Of a stretch of DNA of 64,000 bases, positions 27,552 through 36,320 are shown piece after piece. How positions within the stretch are numbered: position 1 is the stretch's first letter; the number at the start of each line of letters is the position of its first letter. Source of the DNA: Hyphomicrobiaceae bacterium (GTDB taxonomy: Bacteria > Pseudomonadota > Alphaproteobacteria > Rhizobiales > Hyphomicrobiaceae). The translations under genes and the position numbers were made by a program. Under the pieces are notes generated by a model, which was not told where the DNA came from, did not search any database, and saw nothing but the letters and a program-made list of their open reading frames with translations. The stretch spans positions 50,273 through 114,272 of the forward strand of contig PKEY01000105.1 in NCBI GenBank assembly GCA_002919265.1, in the 5' to 3' direction.

Positions 27552-28325
27552 ATGAGCGATCCTTTCTCCGGCAGGCCGCGCGTGGGCCTTTTCGTGACAT
27601 GTCTCGTGGATCTGATGCGGCCTTCCGTCGGGTTTGCGGCCGCGAAGCTGCTCGAGCGCGCGGGCTGCTCTGTCGAGGTGCCGACCGCGCAGACGTGCTG
27701 CGGCCAGCCGGCGTATAATTCCGGCGATAAGGCCGATGCCGCCGCGCTAGCCCGCCAGACCATCGCAGCGTTTGAAGGCTACGACTATGTGGTGGCGCCG
27801 TCGGGCTCATGCGCCGGGATGCTCAAGCTGCATTACCCTGCCCTGCTCGCGGACGATCCAGAGTGGTCGGGCAGGGCAAAGGAATTCGCCGAAAGGGTTT
27901 ACGAGCTGATCTCCTTCCTCGTCGATGTGCGGGGTGTCGAGGCGGTGGACGCGGAATTTCCGGGCCGCGTGACGTATCACGACAGTTGCTCGGGGCTGCG
28001 TGAGCTCGGCATCAAGGACCAGCCGCGCAAGCTACTCTCTTCCGTCAAAGGTCTCGAGCTCAAGGAGATGGCCGAATCCGAAGTCTGCTGCGGCTTCGGC
28101 GGAACGTTCTCGATCAAGTACCCGGACATCTCCAATGCCATGGTCGAGAAGAAAACGGCTAACGTTGCAGCCGCAGAACCAGACCTTCTGCTCGCCGGTG
28201 ATCTCGGCTGCCTCATGAACATGGCCGGAAAGCTGAAGCGCGAGGGCCGACAAATCGCCGTTCGCCACGTCGCGGAGGTGTTGGCCGGAGAGCTGAGCGA
28301 TCCGCCGATTGCCGGCACGAAGTAG
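27552..28325 (+). CDS. lutA: L-lactate utilisation protein LutA (CCG-domain Fe-S protein)
   Basis: LutA is one of three proteins of the LutABC L-lactate oxidase found in many bacteria in place of the flavin enzyme LldD. The 257-residue protein consists of two CCG domains, seen as PTAQTCCGQPAYN and SEVCCGFGGTFS, each preceded by a conserved Cys region (FVTCLVD and HDSCSG). It starts an operon with lutB 96 bases downstream and lutC overlapping lutB. Its product would feed lactate electrons into the respiratory chain in parallel with glcDEF. Confidence 0.92.
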   Translation: MSDPFSGRPRVGLFVTCLVDLMRPSVGFAAAKLLERAGCSVEVPTAQTCCGQPAYNSGDKADAAALARQTIAAFEGYDYVVAPSGSCAGMLKLHYPALLADDPEWSGRAKEFAERVYELISFLVDVRGVEAVDAEFPGRVTYHDSCSGLRELGIKDQPRKLLSSVKGLELKEMAESEVCCGFGGTFSIKYPDISNAMVEKKTANVAAAEPDLLLAGDLGCLMNMAGKLKREGRQIAVRHVAEVLAGELSDPPIAGTK

Positions 28326-28421
28326 CGGCTCATGAACCTTTTGTTCACACGCCCGGAATTCACACAAAGCTGATCGTCCCGCAAGCGCCGGAGACTAAGA
28401 TTGGGGCATGAGGAACGCCGG

Positions 28422-29849
28422 ATGAAGCCTACGACAGAGTCCTTCAAGCAGAATGTCCGGGTTGCGCTGCATGACCCGCAGCTTCAGCGAGCATTGGCCG
28501 GTTTGCCGACAGGCCTCGTCGCGAACCGGGCTGCGGCCCGCGCGCGCCTGCCGGAGTTCGAGGACCTGCGGGACATCGGCCGGGACATCAAGGACCATAC
28601 TCTCGCTCATCTTGACCTTTACCTCGAGGAATACGAGCGCAAGGCGACGGCTGCCGGTGCCCATGTGCACTGGGCCGCAACAGCCGCGGAGGCGCGCGAG
28701 ATCATCCTGCAGATTTGCCGGGACGCGGACGCCAAGGTCGTTACCAAAGGCAAGTCGATGATCTCCGAGGAGATCGGGCTCAATGCTGCGCTCGAGTCGG
28801 CGGGGATCGAGGTGGTGGAGACCGATCTTGGCGAGTATCTCGTGCAGATCCGGGGCGAAACGCCAAGCCACATCATCGCTCCCGCCATCCATCTCACGCA
28901 GGAGCAGGTGGAAGCGGATTTCCGCCGCCTGCATAAAAATCTCCCGCCCGACCGCGTGCTGACCGAACCTGCCCAGCTGGTCGGGGAAGCCCGCCAGGTT
29001 CTTCGCGAGAAATTCCTGGCTGCGGACGTCGGCATCACGGGCGCGAACTTCCTCGTAGCCGAGACAGGCTCGTCCGTAATCGTCACGAACGAAGGCAACG
29101 GCGATCTCACACAATCGCTCGCGCGCGTGCACGTGGTCGTCGCCTCAATCGAAAAGGTGGTGCCGACGCGGGAAGATGTGAGCGCGATCTTGCGCCTGCT
29201 GGCGCGGTCGGCCACGGGGCAGGAGTTCTCCACTTACACGACATTCTCGACGGGCCCGCGCCGGCCGGATGATCCGGACGGACCGCAGGCCTACCACGTG
29301 GTCATCCTCGACAACGGTCGCTCGGAGATGCTGGGCACCGCCTTCCGCGAGGCGCTGCGCTGCATTCGCTGCGGCGCCTGCATGAACCACTGCCCGGTCT
29401 ACGGCGCCATCGGCGGTCACGCCTACGGCTGGGTCTATCCGGGCCCCATTGGATCGGTGCTGACGCCGTCGCTCATCGGCGTGAAACAAGCTGCCGACCT
29501 GCCCAACGCATCGACCTTCTGCGGGCGCTGCGAGCAGGTCTGCCCGATGAAAATTCCGCTGCCCAAGCTGATGCGGCATCACCGCGAGGCAGATTTCGAG
29601 CTCGGTGGCCCGTCCTTGCCTTATCGGATCGGCCTTAGGACCTGGGCCTGGTTCGCCCAGCGACCAAAACTCTACCACATGGCGGCTCGACTTGCGGCGG
29701 CGGCACTGGGCGCGTTCGGGCGGAGGCGCGGAGCCTTTCGTCGTCTGCCATTTGCCGGCGATTGGACCCGGCATCGGGATTTCCCGGCTCCGCAGGGGCG
29801 GACCTTCCAGCAGCTCTGGGCCGAGCACAAGGCGGGGGCATTGAGATGA
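28422..29849 (+). CDS. lutB: L-lactate utilisation protein LutB (LUD domain plus 4Fe-4S)
   Basis: The product has 475 residues from the ATG at 28422, which has GAGGAA upstream. An in-frame TTG at 28401 is less likely. The N-terminal half is a LUD domain (VVTKGKSMISEEIG, then ETGSSVIVTNEGNGD). The middle has two cysteine clusters of 4Fe-4S type (CIRCGACMNHC around 313-325 and CGRCEQVC around 367-374). This is the full LutB layout. Its stop overlaps the lutC start as ATGA, and lutA precedes it, so the three proteins should be made together as the L-lactate oxidase complex. Confidence 0.93.
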   Translation: MKPTTESFKQNVRVALHDPQLQRALAGLPTGLVANRAAARARLPEFEDLRDIGRDIKDHTLAHLDLYLEEYERKATAAGAHVHWAATAAEAREIILQICRDADAKVVTKGKSMISEEIGLNAALESAGIEVVETDLGEYLVQIRGETPSHIIAPAIHLTQEQVEADFRRLHKNLPPDRVLTEPAQLVGEARQVLREKFLAADVGITGANFLVAETGSSVIVTNEGNGDLTQSLARVHVVVASIEKVVPTREDVSAILRLLARSATGQEFSTYTTFSTGPRRPDDPDGPQAYHVVILDNGRSEMLGTAFREALRCIRCGACMNHCPVYGAIGGHAYGWVYPGPIGSVLTPSLIGVKQAADLPNASTFCGRCEQVCPMKIPLPKLMRHHREADFELGGPSLPYRIGLRTWAWFAQRPKLYHMAARLAAAALGAFGRRRGAFRRLPFAGDWTRHRDFPAPQGRTFQQLWAEHKAGALR

Positions 29850-30538
29850 GCAGCCGTGACGCCATTCTCTCGAAGATCCGCTCACAGCTCGGCGTGAAGC
29901 GTGATGATGCCGAACGGCGAGCCATCGTCGAGGAGCGCCTTTCTTCGCATCGCCGTCACCTCACACCGGGGCGTGTGAAGGGGAGAAACGTCGAGGAGCT
30001 TCTGAAACTTTTCCGGGGCTTTCTCGAAAAAGAATCCGCGACGGTTATCGAAGTCGACAGGAAGCACGACATCCCCTCGGCCATCGCAAATTATCTGCGC
30101 ACCAACAATCTGCCGGCACGCATTCGCGTCGGCGGAGACGCGATGCTGACCCAGCTCCCATGGGGCTCGGAACCGCATCTGGAAATGCTGCTGGGGCGTG
30201 CCCAGCCAAGCGATGAAGTGGGGTTGTCTCACGCGGCAGCGGCCGTTGCCGAAACGGGCACGTTGGTCCTCGCGTCGGGACCGGACAATCCGGTCACCCT
30301 CAATTTCCTCCCTGAGAACCACATCGTGGTGGTCGAGGAGCGGGATCTGGTACCGAGCTACGAGGATGCGTGGGATAGGATTCGGGCGCGCTTCGGGTCA
30401 GACGGGATGCCCCGCACCGTCAACTTCATTTCCGGCCCGTCCCGCACCGGCGACATCGGCGGCCGCATCGTCATGGGCGCTCATGGGCCTCGGCGAGTTT
30501 GCGTGATTGTCGTGCGGAACTCCGACTCAGCCAGCTGA
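29846..30538 (+). CDS. lutC: L-lactate utilisation protein LutC (LUD domain)
   Basis: LutC is the third component of the LutABC L-lactate oxidation system. The 230-residue protein is a single LUD domain, with the conserved AAVAETGTLVL segment and the C-terminal FISGPSRTGDI motif. The ATG overlaps the lutB stop by four bases (ATGA). An open frame continues upstream inside lutB but has no family character. The gene converges on the MepK-like gene after a 45-base gap in which I see no convincing terminator. Confidence 0.92.
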   Translation: MSSRDAILSKIRSQLGVKRDDAERRAIVEERLSSHRRHLTPGRVKGRNVEELLKLFRGFLEKESATVIEVDRKHDIPSAIANYLRTNNLPARIRVGGDAMLTQLPWGSEPHLEMLLGRAQPSDEVGLSHAAAAVAETGTLVLASGPDNPVTLNFLPENHIVVVEERDLVPSYEDAWDRIRARFGSDGMPRTVNFISGPSRTGDIGGRIVMGAHGPRRVCVIVVRNSDSAS

Positions 30539-30583
30539 CAATGTCTTAACGTGTCCCTGCCGGAGTAGTCAGTTCACCTTCCA

Positions 30584-32098
30584 TCAACGTGCGCTTAGCC
30601 GCACCGGCCGGTTTGCCATGCCTCTCGGAGGATTGGCTCGTTCGCCGAAGATGCTGGCGAGCGGAACCGCCTCGCCGCGGAATTGTTGCGCCCACAGCAG
30701 CTGAACCGTCTGCGGCTCGGGCCTGAGCCGCATCACTGGCGTGTCACCCCCGTCATCTAGGAACTCAAGCGTCTTGGCTACGTCCGGATGCTGCATTTTC
30801 GCAAGCGCCGGATCATCGGGCGAAGGCGTCTCCGTCAGATAAGGCGCGATGGGGAACGGACGATAGAACAGCTCCTCGGGGTGCTCTTCATCGAACTCAG
30901 GCGCTGCGACCCAGGACGTCGGACCATCGCCATTTCTTCTGTCGGAATGCCATGCCCTGCTCCAACCAAATCGCCCGAGTTGCTGCTCGCTCCCTCTGCC
31001 GAATTCGTCTGTATTGAGAGCAGCAAGCCGCAATTCTGCTGACTGCTGCGGCGCAGCCTCGAATTTCGACTGTGAAAGCGTCGTATTCGCGCTGTCTTTC
31101 GTATCAGACCCGAACGAAGCTTTGAGCAAATTCGCCGGCTCCAGAGGCAAGCTCGCCAACGCAGCCATCTGCGCCAGCTTCATCCGATCTGCGTCCGATG
31201 GCCTACTGGGGCGAGCAGCCAAACGGGGCTCCGCCACGAGCTTTGGCTTCGGCTCCAATTTGGCCTGTGCGACAACGGGCGTGGGAGCACGCTGGAGTTC
31301 AGGCTTCGGTGCTACGCGAGCTGGCTGAGACGCCTTGCGCGTGCCGACATTGGCAGCGGCGATTTGCGTTGCACGCTGAGCAGCGGACTTGCGCAGCTCA
31401 TGGTAGGCCGCCACCTGAATGGCGAGATCCTGGTGCTTCGCGCGCGCCTCGTGGACGTCCGCCGGCGTCAAAGGCTTACCGTCAGCGGGAATATGTTTTG
31501 TCCGTCCGTCAGGGAAGAGAAGCGCCAGCTCGTAACGTGGCAGCCGCGGCCAGGCTCGCACGCGGTCCGTATCCACGTGAACGAACGGAATGGCGGATGT
31601 TGGATAATAGCCAACGCCGCCGCGCTCGCGAACGAGAGCCGAATAACGGAGCTTGCGGAGCGGTACGTCCGGGAAATGCACGTCCGCCGCCTTGCCGAGC
31701 ATGTGCCGGCTTTGCTTGGCTTGCCCACCACGTGTCCGGCGAAGCATCTCGTTGGTCGCAGGCGACCGGTAGCCGGAAATGATGTGGATGGGCTCCTTGG
31801 AGCCGAGCTCAGTGTGAATCTCCCAGAGCAGATCGATCAGCTCGGGATCCATGCGGGTTTTCTCGTTCCGCCGCCAGTCCCGCATGAGCCAATTGATCTG
31901 CTCCATCGCCTCGGGAACGTATTTGCCGTCCCGCTTGTACTCGACGGTGATGGTTTCCTTGGTGTGGATGTTGTGAAGGGAGATGGTTCGGGTCTGCGGA
32001 AGCTCGGCAACGAGTCGCGGCGCCCAATACACAGCACTGAATGCCAATGCGACAGCACCGGCTAGGAGACTCAGCTTACGCTTTGACAAACACCCCAC
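30584..32098 (-). CDS. DUF882/YcbK (MepK-like) peptidoglycan endopeptidase
   Basis: The 504-residue protein has a signal/anchor segment (about residues 9-28) and then an M15-type metal-dependent peptidase domain: SGYRSPATNEMLRR, then SRHMLGKAADVHF and FVHVDT, giving metal ligands His132, Asp139 and His174. Relatives include E. coli MepK (YcbK), which cuts 3-3 cross-links made by L,D-transpeptidases. The C-terminal 270 residues are low in complexity (Ala/Pro/Gln-rich) and not part of the enzyme. The next gene on the strand is a YcbB-type L,D-transpeptidase, as in E. coli where ycbB and ycbK are neighbours. A TTAA-N7-TTAA site lies 76-90 bases upstream. Confidence 0.86.
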   Translation of the reverse strand: MGCLSKRKLSLLAGAVALAFSAVYWAPRLVAELPQTRTISLHNIHTKETITVEYKRDGKYVPEAMEQINWLMRDWRRNEKTRMDPELIDLLWEIHTELGSKEPIHIISGYRSPATNEMLRRTRGGQAKQSRHMLGKAADVHFPDVPLRKLRYSALVRERGGVGYYPTSAIPFVHVDTDRVRAWPRLPRYELALLFPDGRTKHIPADGKPLTPADVHEARAKHQDLAIQVAAYHELRKSAAQRATQIAAANVGTRKASQPARVAPKPELQRAPTPVVAQAKLEPKPKLVAEPRLAARPSRPSDADRMKLAQMAALASLPLEPANLLKASFGSDTKDSANTTLSQSKFEAAPQQSAELRLAALNTDEFGRGSEQQLGRFGWSRAWHSDRRNGDGPTSWVAAPEFDEEHPEELFYRPFPIAPYLTETPSPDDPALAKMQHPDVAKTLEFLDDGGDTPVMRLRPEPQTVQLLWAQQFRGEAVPLASIFGERANPPRGMANRPVRLSAR

Positions 32099-32173
32099 CC
32101 CTGACCGAACGCTGACTGTCTATCGGGCCTGAGATACGGCCCGTAACAGTTTCTTAGCGTTAACGCTGTTTCG

Positions 32174-32188
32174 TTAACCTCCCGTTAA
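32174..32188 (-). promoter_or_regulatory. Candidate CtrA binding site upstream of the MepK-like gene
   Basis: The sequence has TTAA at 32174-32177 and 32185-32188 separated by exactly seven bases, which is the full CtrA consensus TTAA-N7-TTAA. A further TTAA sits inside a perfect 12-base palindrome, AGCGTTAACGCT (32156-32167). The site is 76-90 bases before the start codon of the minus-strand gene. CtrA is the master cell-cycle regulator of alphaproteobacteria. Confidence 0.5.
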
Positions 32189-32293
32189 GCTCCCCTCAGA
32201 ACACGCCATAAGAAGCCGGTGGGGCGACAAAGAGGCAAAAGAGGTTGGGGAGAGCGAAAACGTGCTCTTCAGTTAATGTGCCTGCCTAAATGA

Positions 32294-32323
32294 AAAAGCC
32301 CACGCGAAACCGCGCGGGCTTTT
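32294..32323 (-). terminator. Rho-independent terminator of the L,D-transpeptidase gene
   Basis: A 13-bp stem with one A-C mismatch (32294-32306 with 32311-32323) closes an AAAC loop. On the minus strand it runs into CTTTTTCA. It is 26 bases past the stop of the gene at 32349-34454. Confidence 0.75.
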
Positions 32324-32348
32324 CAGAGGGAAGGTCAGCAGCGTCGGC

Positions 32349-34454
32349 TTACCACTGCCCGAAGACCCGACGTGCCCAATCCGGTTGCGAGTTGGACGAC
32401 CACGAGGACGACGGCGACCACGTTTTCCGGGTTTCTGCCAGCCGTCCGACGACCTCAGCCTGTACTTTGCCAAGATCCTCGTTCTGCTTCGCAATGAGAT
32501 GGGCCTTGCCTTCAAGCCCCATCTGAATGCGTTGCTCGTGTCCGTAAACGTCAGACCACGTCTTCAACTTGCCGTCGTCATCAACCCACGCTGTGAAGTA
32601 AGTGATGTGCACGGGGATCTTCTTGCTCAGGTTGACGTGGTTGTTGCGCTGCCCGCTTTTCACGGCCGCCTGGACCTTGCCAGCGGTCCAGCCATCCGAC
32701 TCCGCCAGCAGCACCGAGGCGAACTGCAGCGGATTCCGCACCCGCATACACCCGTGGCTGAACATGCGCCGCGAAGACTGGAACAGGTGCTTCGCCGGCG
32801 TGTCATGCATGTAGACGGCGTGCTTGTTGGGGAACAGGAATTTCACCACGCCCAAAACGTTGCGGGCACCGGGCGGCTGATAAACGTGGTAGTTGCGAAT
32901 ATCGACCCGGGTCCAATCAACCCGAGACGGGTCGATGTCCTTCCCGCGATACTGGATCCGCAGATCATTCCGTTCGAGCACTCGCGTTCCGCGCACGAGG
33001 CCGGGAAGGATCTCCTTGACCTTGATGCTGTCCGGCACGCCCCAGGTGGGATGGAAGACGATCGTCTCCATCTCATCGGAGAAAATCGGGGTTTGTGTAT
33101 CGGCCTTGCCGACGATGATCCGCTCCGTGAAGACCGACTCACCGTCCCGCATCACGCGCAGCGTGAACTCGGGAATGTTGGCCCAGATGTAGAACTCGCC
33201 GAGGTTCTCGGGCATCCAGCGCCACTGCTCCATGTTGACCAGAAGCTTGCGCAGTCTGGCCTCCTTGGAGGTGCGCTCCTTCTTGGCAGCGGATTTGCCT
33301 TTGGCCGCTCCTTCTTCCTCGGCTTCGTCAGGCATCGTGCCGTTCTTGAGCGCAAGATAGGCCTGACGAAGCTTCTCGAACTGCGGATGCCGCGGGTGTA
33401 GCCCACGGAGATATGCGTCGGCGGCGTCAGCGGCAGCTATGCCCGCCAACACCTCAGATGACGGAAGAAGGGGTGGCTGCCGATCGAGGTAATTCGAAAG
33501 TCGACGGGGATCGACACGGCCGCCGCGGGCATGGTTGGCGTATTTCAGGACAGCGAGCGATAGTTTGAGCTCGGTCGATGCTACATCCGCCGGATCGGCG
33601 GAAACCGGAGCGGACGGCAGATCGAAAGCGGACGCCTCGAGGCCCCAATCATCCGCCTGCCGAATCTCGGCCATTGCAGCCTCGGCACGGCTCGTGAATT
33701 TCCCGTCCTCGACCCAGAGAAGATCGTCGCCGCGGGCTTCGTAGAAGGCGGTCAGGGCCTCCCGATCCTGGTTCGACAAGCCTTTGGCTTCAGCGATTTG
33801 CTTCAGCAGTTCGGGCTGGAACTTGTATTCGACAACCACTGGAGCTTCAGAAGCGGGTTCGCCTTCCGCCTGTGGCTGTGCGTCGGCAGGAACAGCAGCG
33901 GCTTCCTTTGCAGCATCGGTTTCCGCCGGCGAAGCGGCTTCTGGAGTCTCGGCCGTAGCCGTAGGCTCGCTGTTTTCAGAAGGACCTTCCGCCGTAGCTG
34001 CCGGTTCTACTGGCTCTTCAGGTTTCGCTTCGGCAGTGCTTTCGCTCGCAGCCGGCTGCTCGTCTGTCGCGTCTTGCGCGGTAGCAGTTTCTGGCTCGGC
34101 CGGAGATGAAGGCTGATCGGCTTCAGCAGCCGCGTGCTCGGGTGCAGTGTCGCTTGTCTCTGCCTGTTCCGTCACCGCCTCTTCAGCCGGCGACGCGACC
34201 TGCTCAGCCTCGGCAGGCTGCTGGTTCGACTCGGCGGCCGTCTGTTCCGAGGAGGGCTGTGCGTCCGTTGATGCTGCTTCCTGCCCGGAGGCCTGAGCAT
34301 CAGCTGGCGGAGAAGCCGCAGCCTCTCCCCCAGCAGCAATCGCCTGCTCGGCTTGCTCTGCTCCACTGGGCTTTACGTCTTCGGTCGCTAGCGCTCCGCT
34401 GGCAAAAAAAGCGGAAAGAGCGAGTCCGGGGAGCAGAATCCGGGCAGATCGCAT
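32349..34454 (-). CDS. YcbB/LdtD-type L,D-transpeptidase with a long acidic linker
   Basis: This enzyme forms 3-3 cross-links in peptidoglycan. The product has 701 residues from the ATG at 34454 (AAGGAG eight bases upstream); an upstream in-frame ATG at 34514 has no such site. A signal peptide of about 23 residues is followed by roughly 160 residues rich in Ala, Glu, Pro, Gln and Ser with no apparent fold. Then come the YcbB-type N-terminal and peptidoglycan-binding-like parts and a YkuD catalytic domain with SHGCMRV (Cys569). E. coli LdtD has about 615 residues, so the acidic linker is the extra part. The MepK-like gene follows, and a sigma-54 regulator gene precedes. Confidence 0.9.
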   Translation of the reverse strand: MRSARILLPGLALSAFFASGALATEDVKPSGAEQAEQAIAAGGEAAASPPADAQASGQEAASTDAQPSSEQTAAESNQQPAEAEQVASPAEEAVTEQAETSDTAPEHAAAEADQPSSPAEPETATAQDATDEQPAASESTAEAKPEEPVEPAATAEGPSENSEPTATAETPEAASPAETDAAKEAAAVPADAQPQAEGEPASEAPVVVEYKFQPELLKQIAEAKGLSNQDREALTAFYEARGDDLLWVEDGKFTSRAEAAMAEIRQADDWGLEASAFDLPSAPVSADPADVASTELKLSLAVLKYANHARGGRVDPRRLSNYLDRQPPLLPSSEVLAGIAAADAADAYLRGLHPRHPQFEKLRQAYLALKNGTMPDEAEEEGAAKGKSAAKKERTSKEARLRKLLVNMEQWRWMPENLGEFYIWANIPEFTLRVMRDGESVFTERIIVGKADTQTPIFSDEMETIVFHPTWGVPDSIKVKEILPGLVRGTRVLERNDLRIQYRGKDIDPSRVDWTRVDIRNYHVYQPPGARNVLGVVKFLFPNKHAVYMHDTPAKHLFQSSRRMFSHGCMRVRNPLQFASVLLAESDGWTAGKVQAAVKSGQRNNHVNLSKKIPVHITYFTAWVDDDGKLKTWSDVYGHEQRIQMGLEGKAHLIAKQNEDLGKVQAEVVGRLAETRKTWSPSSSWSSNSQPDWARRVFGQW

Positions 34455-34598
34455 CAGCAGTTCTCCTTTCAGCTGAGATGCTAGGTAATGCACCCGCGCC
34501 TCAGCCGGTAACATTTTCTGGGCTGGTTTCTCCTCAGACTCTTCTTATGTCGGAACTGTGGCCGAAAAGCCAATCGGTTTTGCTAACGCCGACCGACG

Positions 34599-36101
34599 TC
34601 AGTGGGTTCGCGGCTCCAGGCCATATTCCTGCATCTTTCGATACAGTGTCGAACGGCCGATTCCGAGCCGCCGCGCGACCTCGGACATATGCCCTCGATA
34701 GCGCCCCAGCGCGAGCCGGATCATGTCCGCCTCGATTTCGGTCAGACTGCGCACATCGCCGGTCTCCGTAATCGCCGGAATGCCGATGGCCTTGGCGCCG
34801 TCGTTGCGGCGCAGCTCGATCGTGCGCGGCACTGTCGAGTCAGCGCCGATCATGGCCGGGCCGGTATACATCGCGGGCTTTGGCGGAGGCGGCGCGGGCG
34901 GAATTTCCGGTGCGCGCCCTTGCACGTGCATGGCGATCTGCGGGAACTCGGCCACGGTGAGTTCTGGGCCATCGGCCAGCACCACCGCCCGGAACACAGC
35001 GTTTTCAAGCTGACGGACGTTACCGGGCCACGAGTACTTGGTGAGAAGCTCCATTGCCTCCGGACTGATCGAGGTCACGCGCTTGCCTTCCTCGGCCGCG
35101 AAGCGAGCCAGGAAGTGATAGGCGAGCTCGGGGATGTCCTCCGGCCGCTGACGCAGCGGCGGCACCCAGATGGGGAAGACGTTGAGGCGATAGAAAAGGT
35201 CCTCACGGAAGCGGCCCGACTTTACCAACTCGATCATGTCGCGGTTGGTGGCCGAAATGATCCGAATGTCCACTTTCACCGGCCGCTTGGCGCCAATGGG
35301 GTCGATCTCCCCCTCCTGAAGCGCGCGCAGCAGCTTCACCTGGACCTCGAGCGGCAGCTCGCCCACCTCGTCGAGGAATAAGGTGCCGCCGTCAGCCTCC
35401 TGGAATTTGCCGATGCGCTTCTCGACGGCGCCGGTAAACGAGCCCTTCTCATGACCGAACAGGATGCTTTCGACCAGGTTTTCGGGGATGGCGCCGCAGT
35501 TGACGGTGACGAACGGTTTGCCGGCACGGTCGCTTTCGCCCTGGATGGCACGAGCGATAAGCTCTTTACCGACGCCAGACTCGCCCTCGATCAGCACGGG
35601 GATCTGCGAGCTGGCTGCCCGCTTGCCAAGCGCAACGACACGCTGCATCGAAGGCCCGGCGATGAGGTCGCTGAACGTCAGCCGGCCTTCCGACTTCTTC
35701 TTGAGCCGCGCAATTTCGCCGCTGAGCGCCTGGAGCTTGAGAGCGCTGCTGATCGAAACCTCGAGACGCTCGGGGCTTGCCGGCTTCACGACGAAATCAA
35801 CCGCTCCTGCCCGCATGGCCTGGATGGCTGCGTCAATGGAGCCATGCGCAGTCTGCACGATGATCGGCGGAACGCCCGGCTCGTTGCGGAGCCGCTCGAG
35901 CACCGCCTGGCCGTTCGTGCCTGGCATTACAAGGTCGAGGAGGACGAGGGCGTAATCTCTCTTCTCGGGACCGGTAAGAATGTGGAGGGCCTGGTCACCG
36001 GAAGCAGCTGTCTTGGTCTCCAACCCAAATCGTTTGATGCATTCTTCAAGTAGACGGCGCTGGGCCGGATCGTCGTCGACGATCAATACGCGCTTTGGCA
36101 T
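34599..36101 (-). CDS. Sigma-54-dependent response regulator (NtrC family)
   Basis: The 500-residue protein has the full NtrC layout: receiver domain (Asp10, Asp11, phosphoacceptor Asp56 in VLLDLVMPG), AAA+ ATPase domain with Walker A GESGVGKE, and a C-terminal Fis-type helix-turn-helix ([18 protein letters not shown]). The sigma-54 contact loop reads GSFTGA where most have GAFTGA. The start is ATG 36101; an open frame extends upstream to 36254 without family character. No sensor kinase gene is adjacent, so its partner is unknown. It is followed after 144 bases by the L,D-transpeptidase gene, but I found no clear sigma-54 promoter in that gap. Confidence 0.92.
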   Translation of the reverse strand: MPKRVLIVDDDPAQRRLLEECIKRFGLETKTAASGDQALHILTGPEKRDYALVLLDLVMPGTNGQAVLERLRNEPGVPPIIVQTAHGSIDAAIQAMRAGAVDFVVKPASPERLEVSISSALKLQALSGEIARLKKKSEGRLTFSDLIAGPSMQRVVALGKRAASSQIPVLIEGESGVGKELIARAIQGESDRAGKPFVTVNCGAIPENLVESILFGHEKGSFTGAVEKRIGKFQEADGGTLFLDEVGELPLEVQVKLLRALQEGEIDPIGAKRPVKVDIRIISATNRDMIELVKSGRFREDLFYRLNVFPIWVPPLRQRPEDIPELAYHFLARFAAEEGKRVTSISPEAMELLTKYSWPGNVRQLENAVFRAVVLADGPELTVAEFPQIAMHVQGRAPEIPPAPPPPKPAMYTGPAMIGADSTVPRTIELRRNDGAKAIGIPAITETGDVRSLTEIEADMIRLALGRYRGHMSEVARRLGIGRSTLYRKMQEYGLEPRTH

Positions 36102-36320
36102 GATCAACTCGAACACAACGCAAACAACTACTACCGGAACTCGCGAGCGTGTGCCCGCCACCGGCTCCCCGCAGAGTGCACGCCAGCCGTAAACAACTGG
36201 TTGCCGCCGGACCCAAGCTGGTGCTTTTCGTTGGCCATACTCAGCTTGAACCAACTGCCAGAGACCCGCACATTACCCGGCAAGTCCCTGCCGATGTTTT
36301 CCAACTCCGGGAGTCCTCGA

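Noticed and set aside
34455..34598. Sigma-54 promoter between the response regulator and the L,D-transpeptidase
   Set aside because: Only TTGGC without a following TTGC at the right distance was seen. Direct control of the transpeptidase by the regulator is therefore not shown by sequence.
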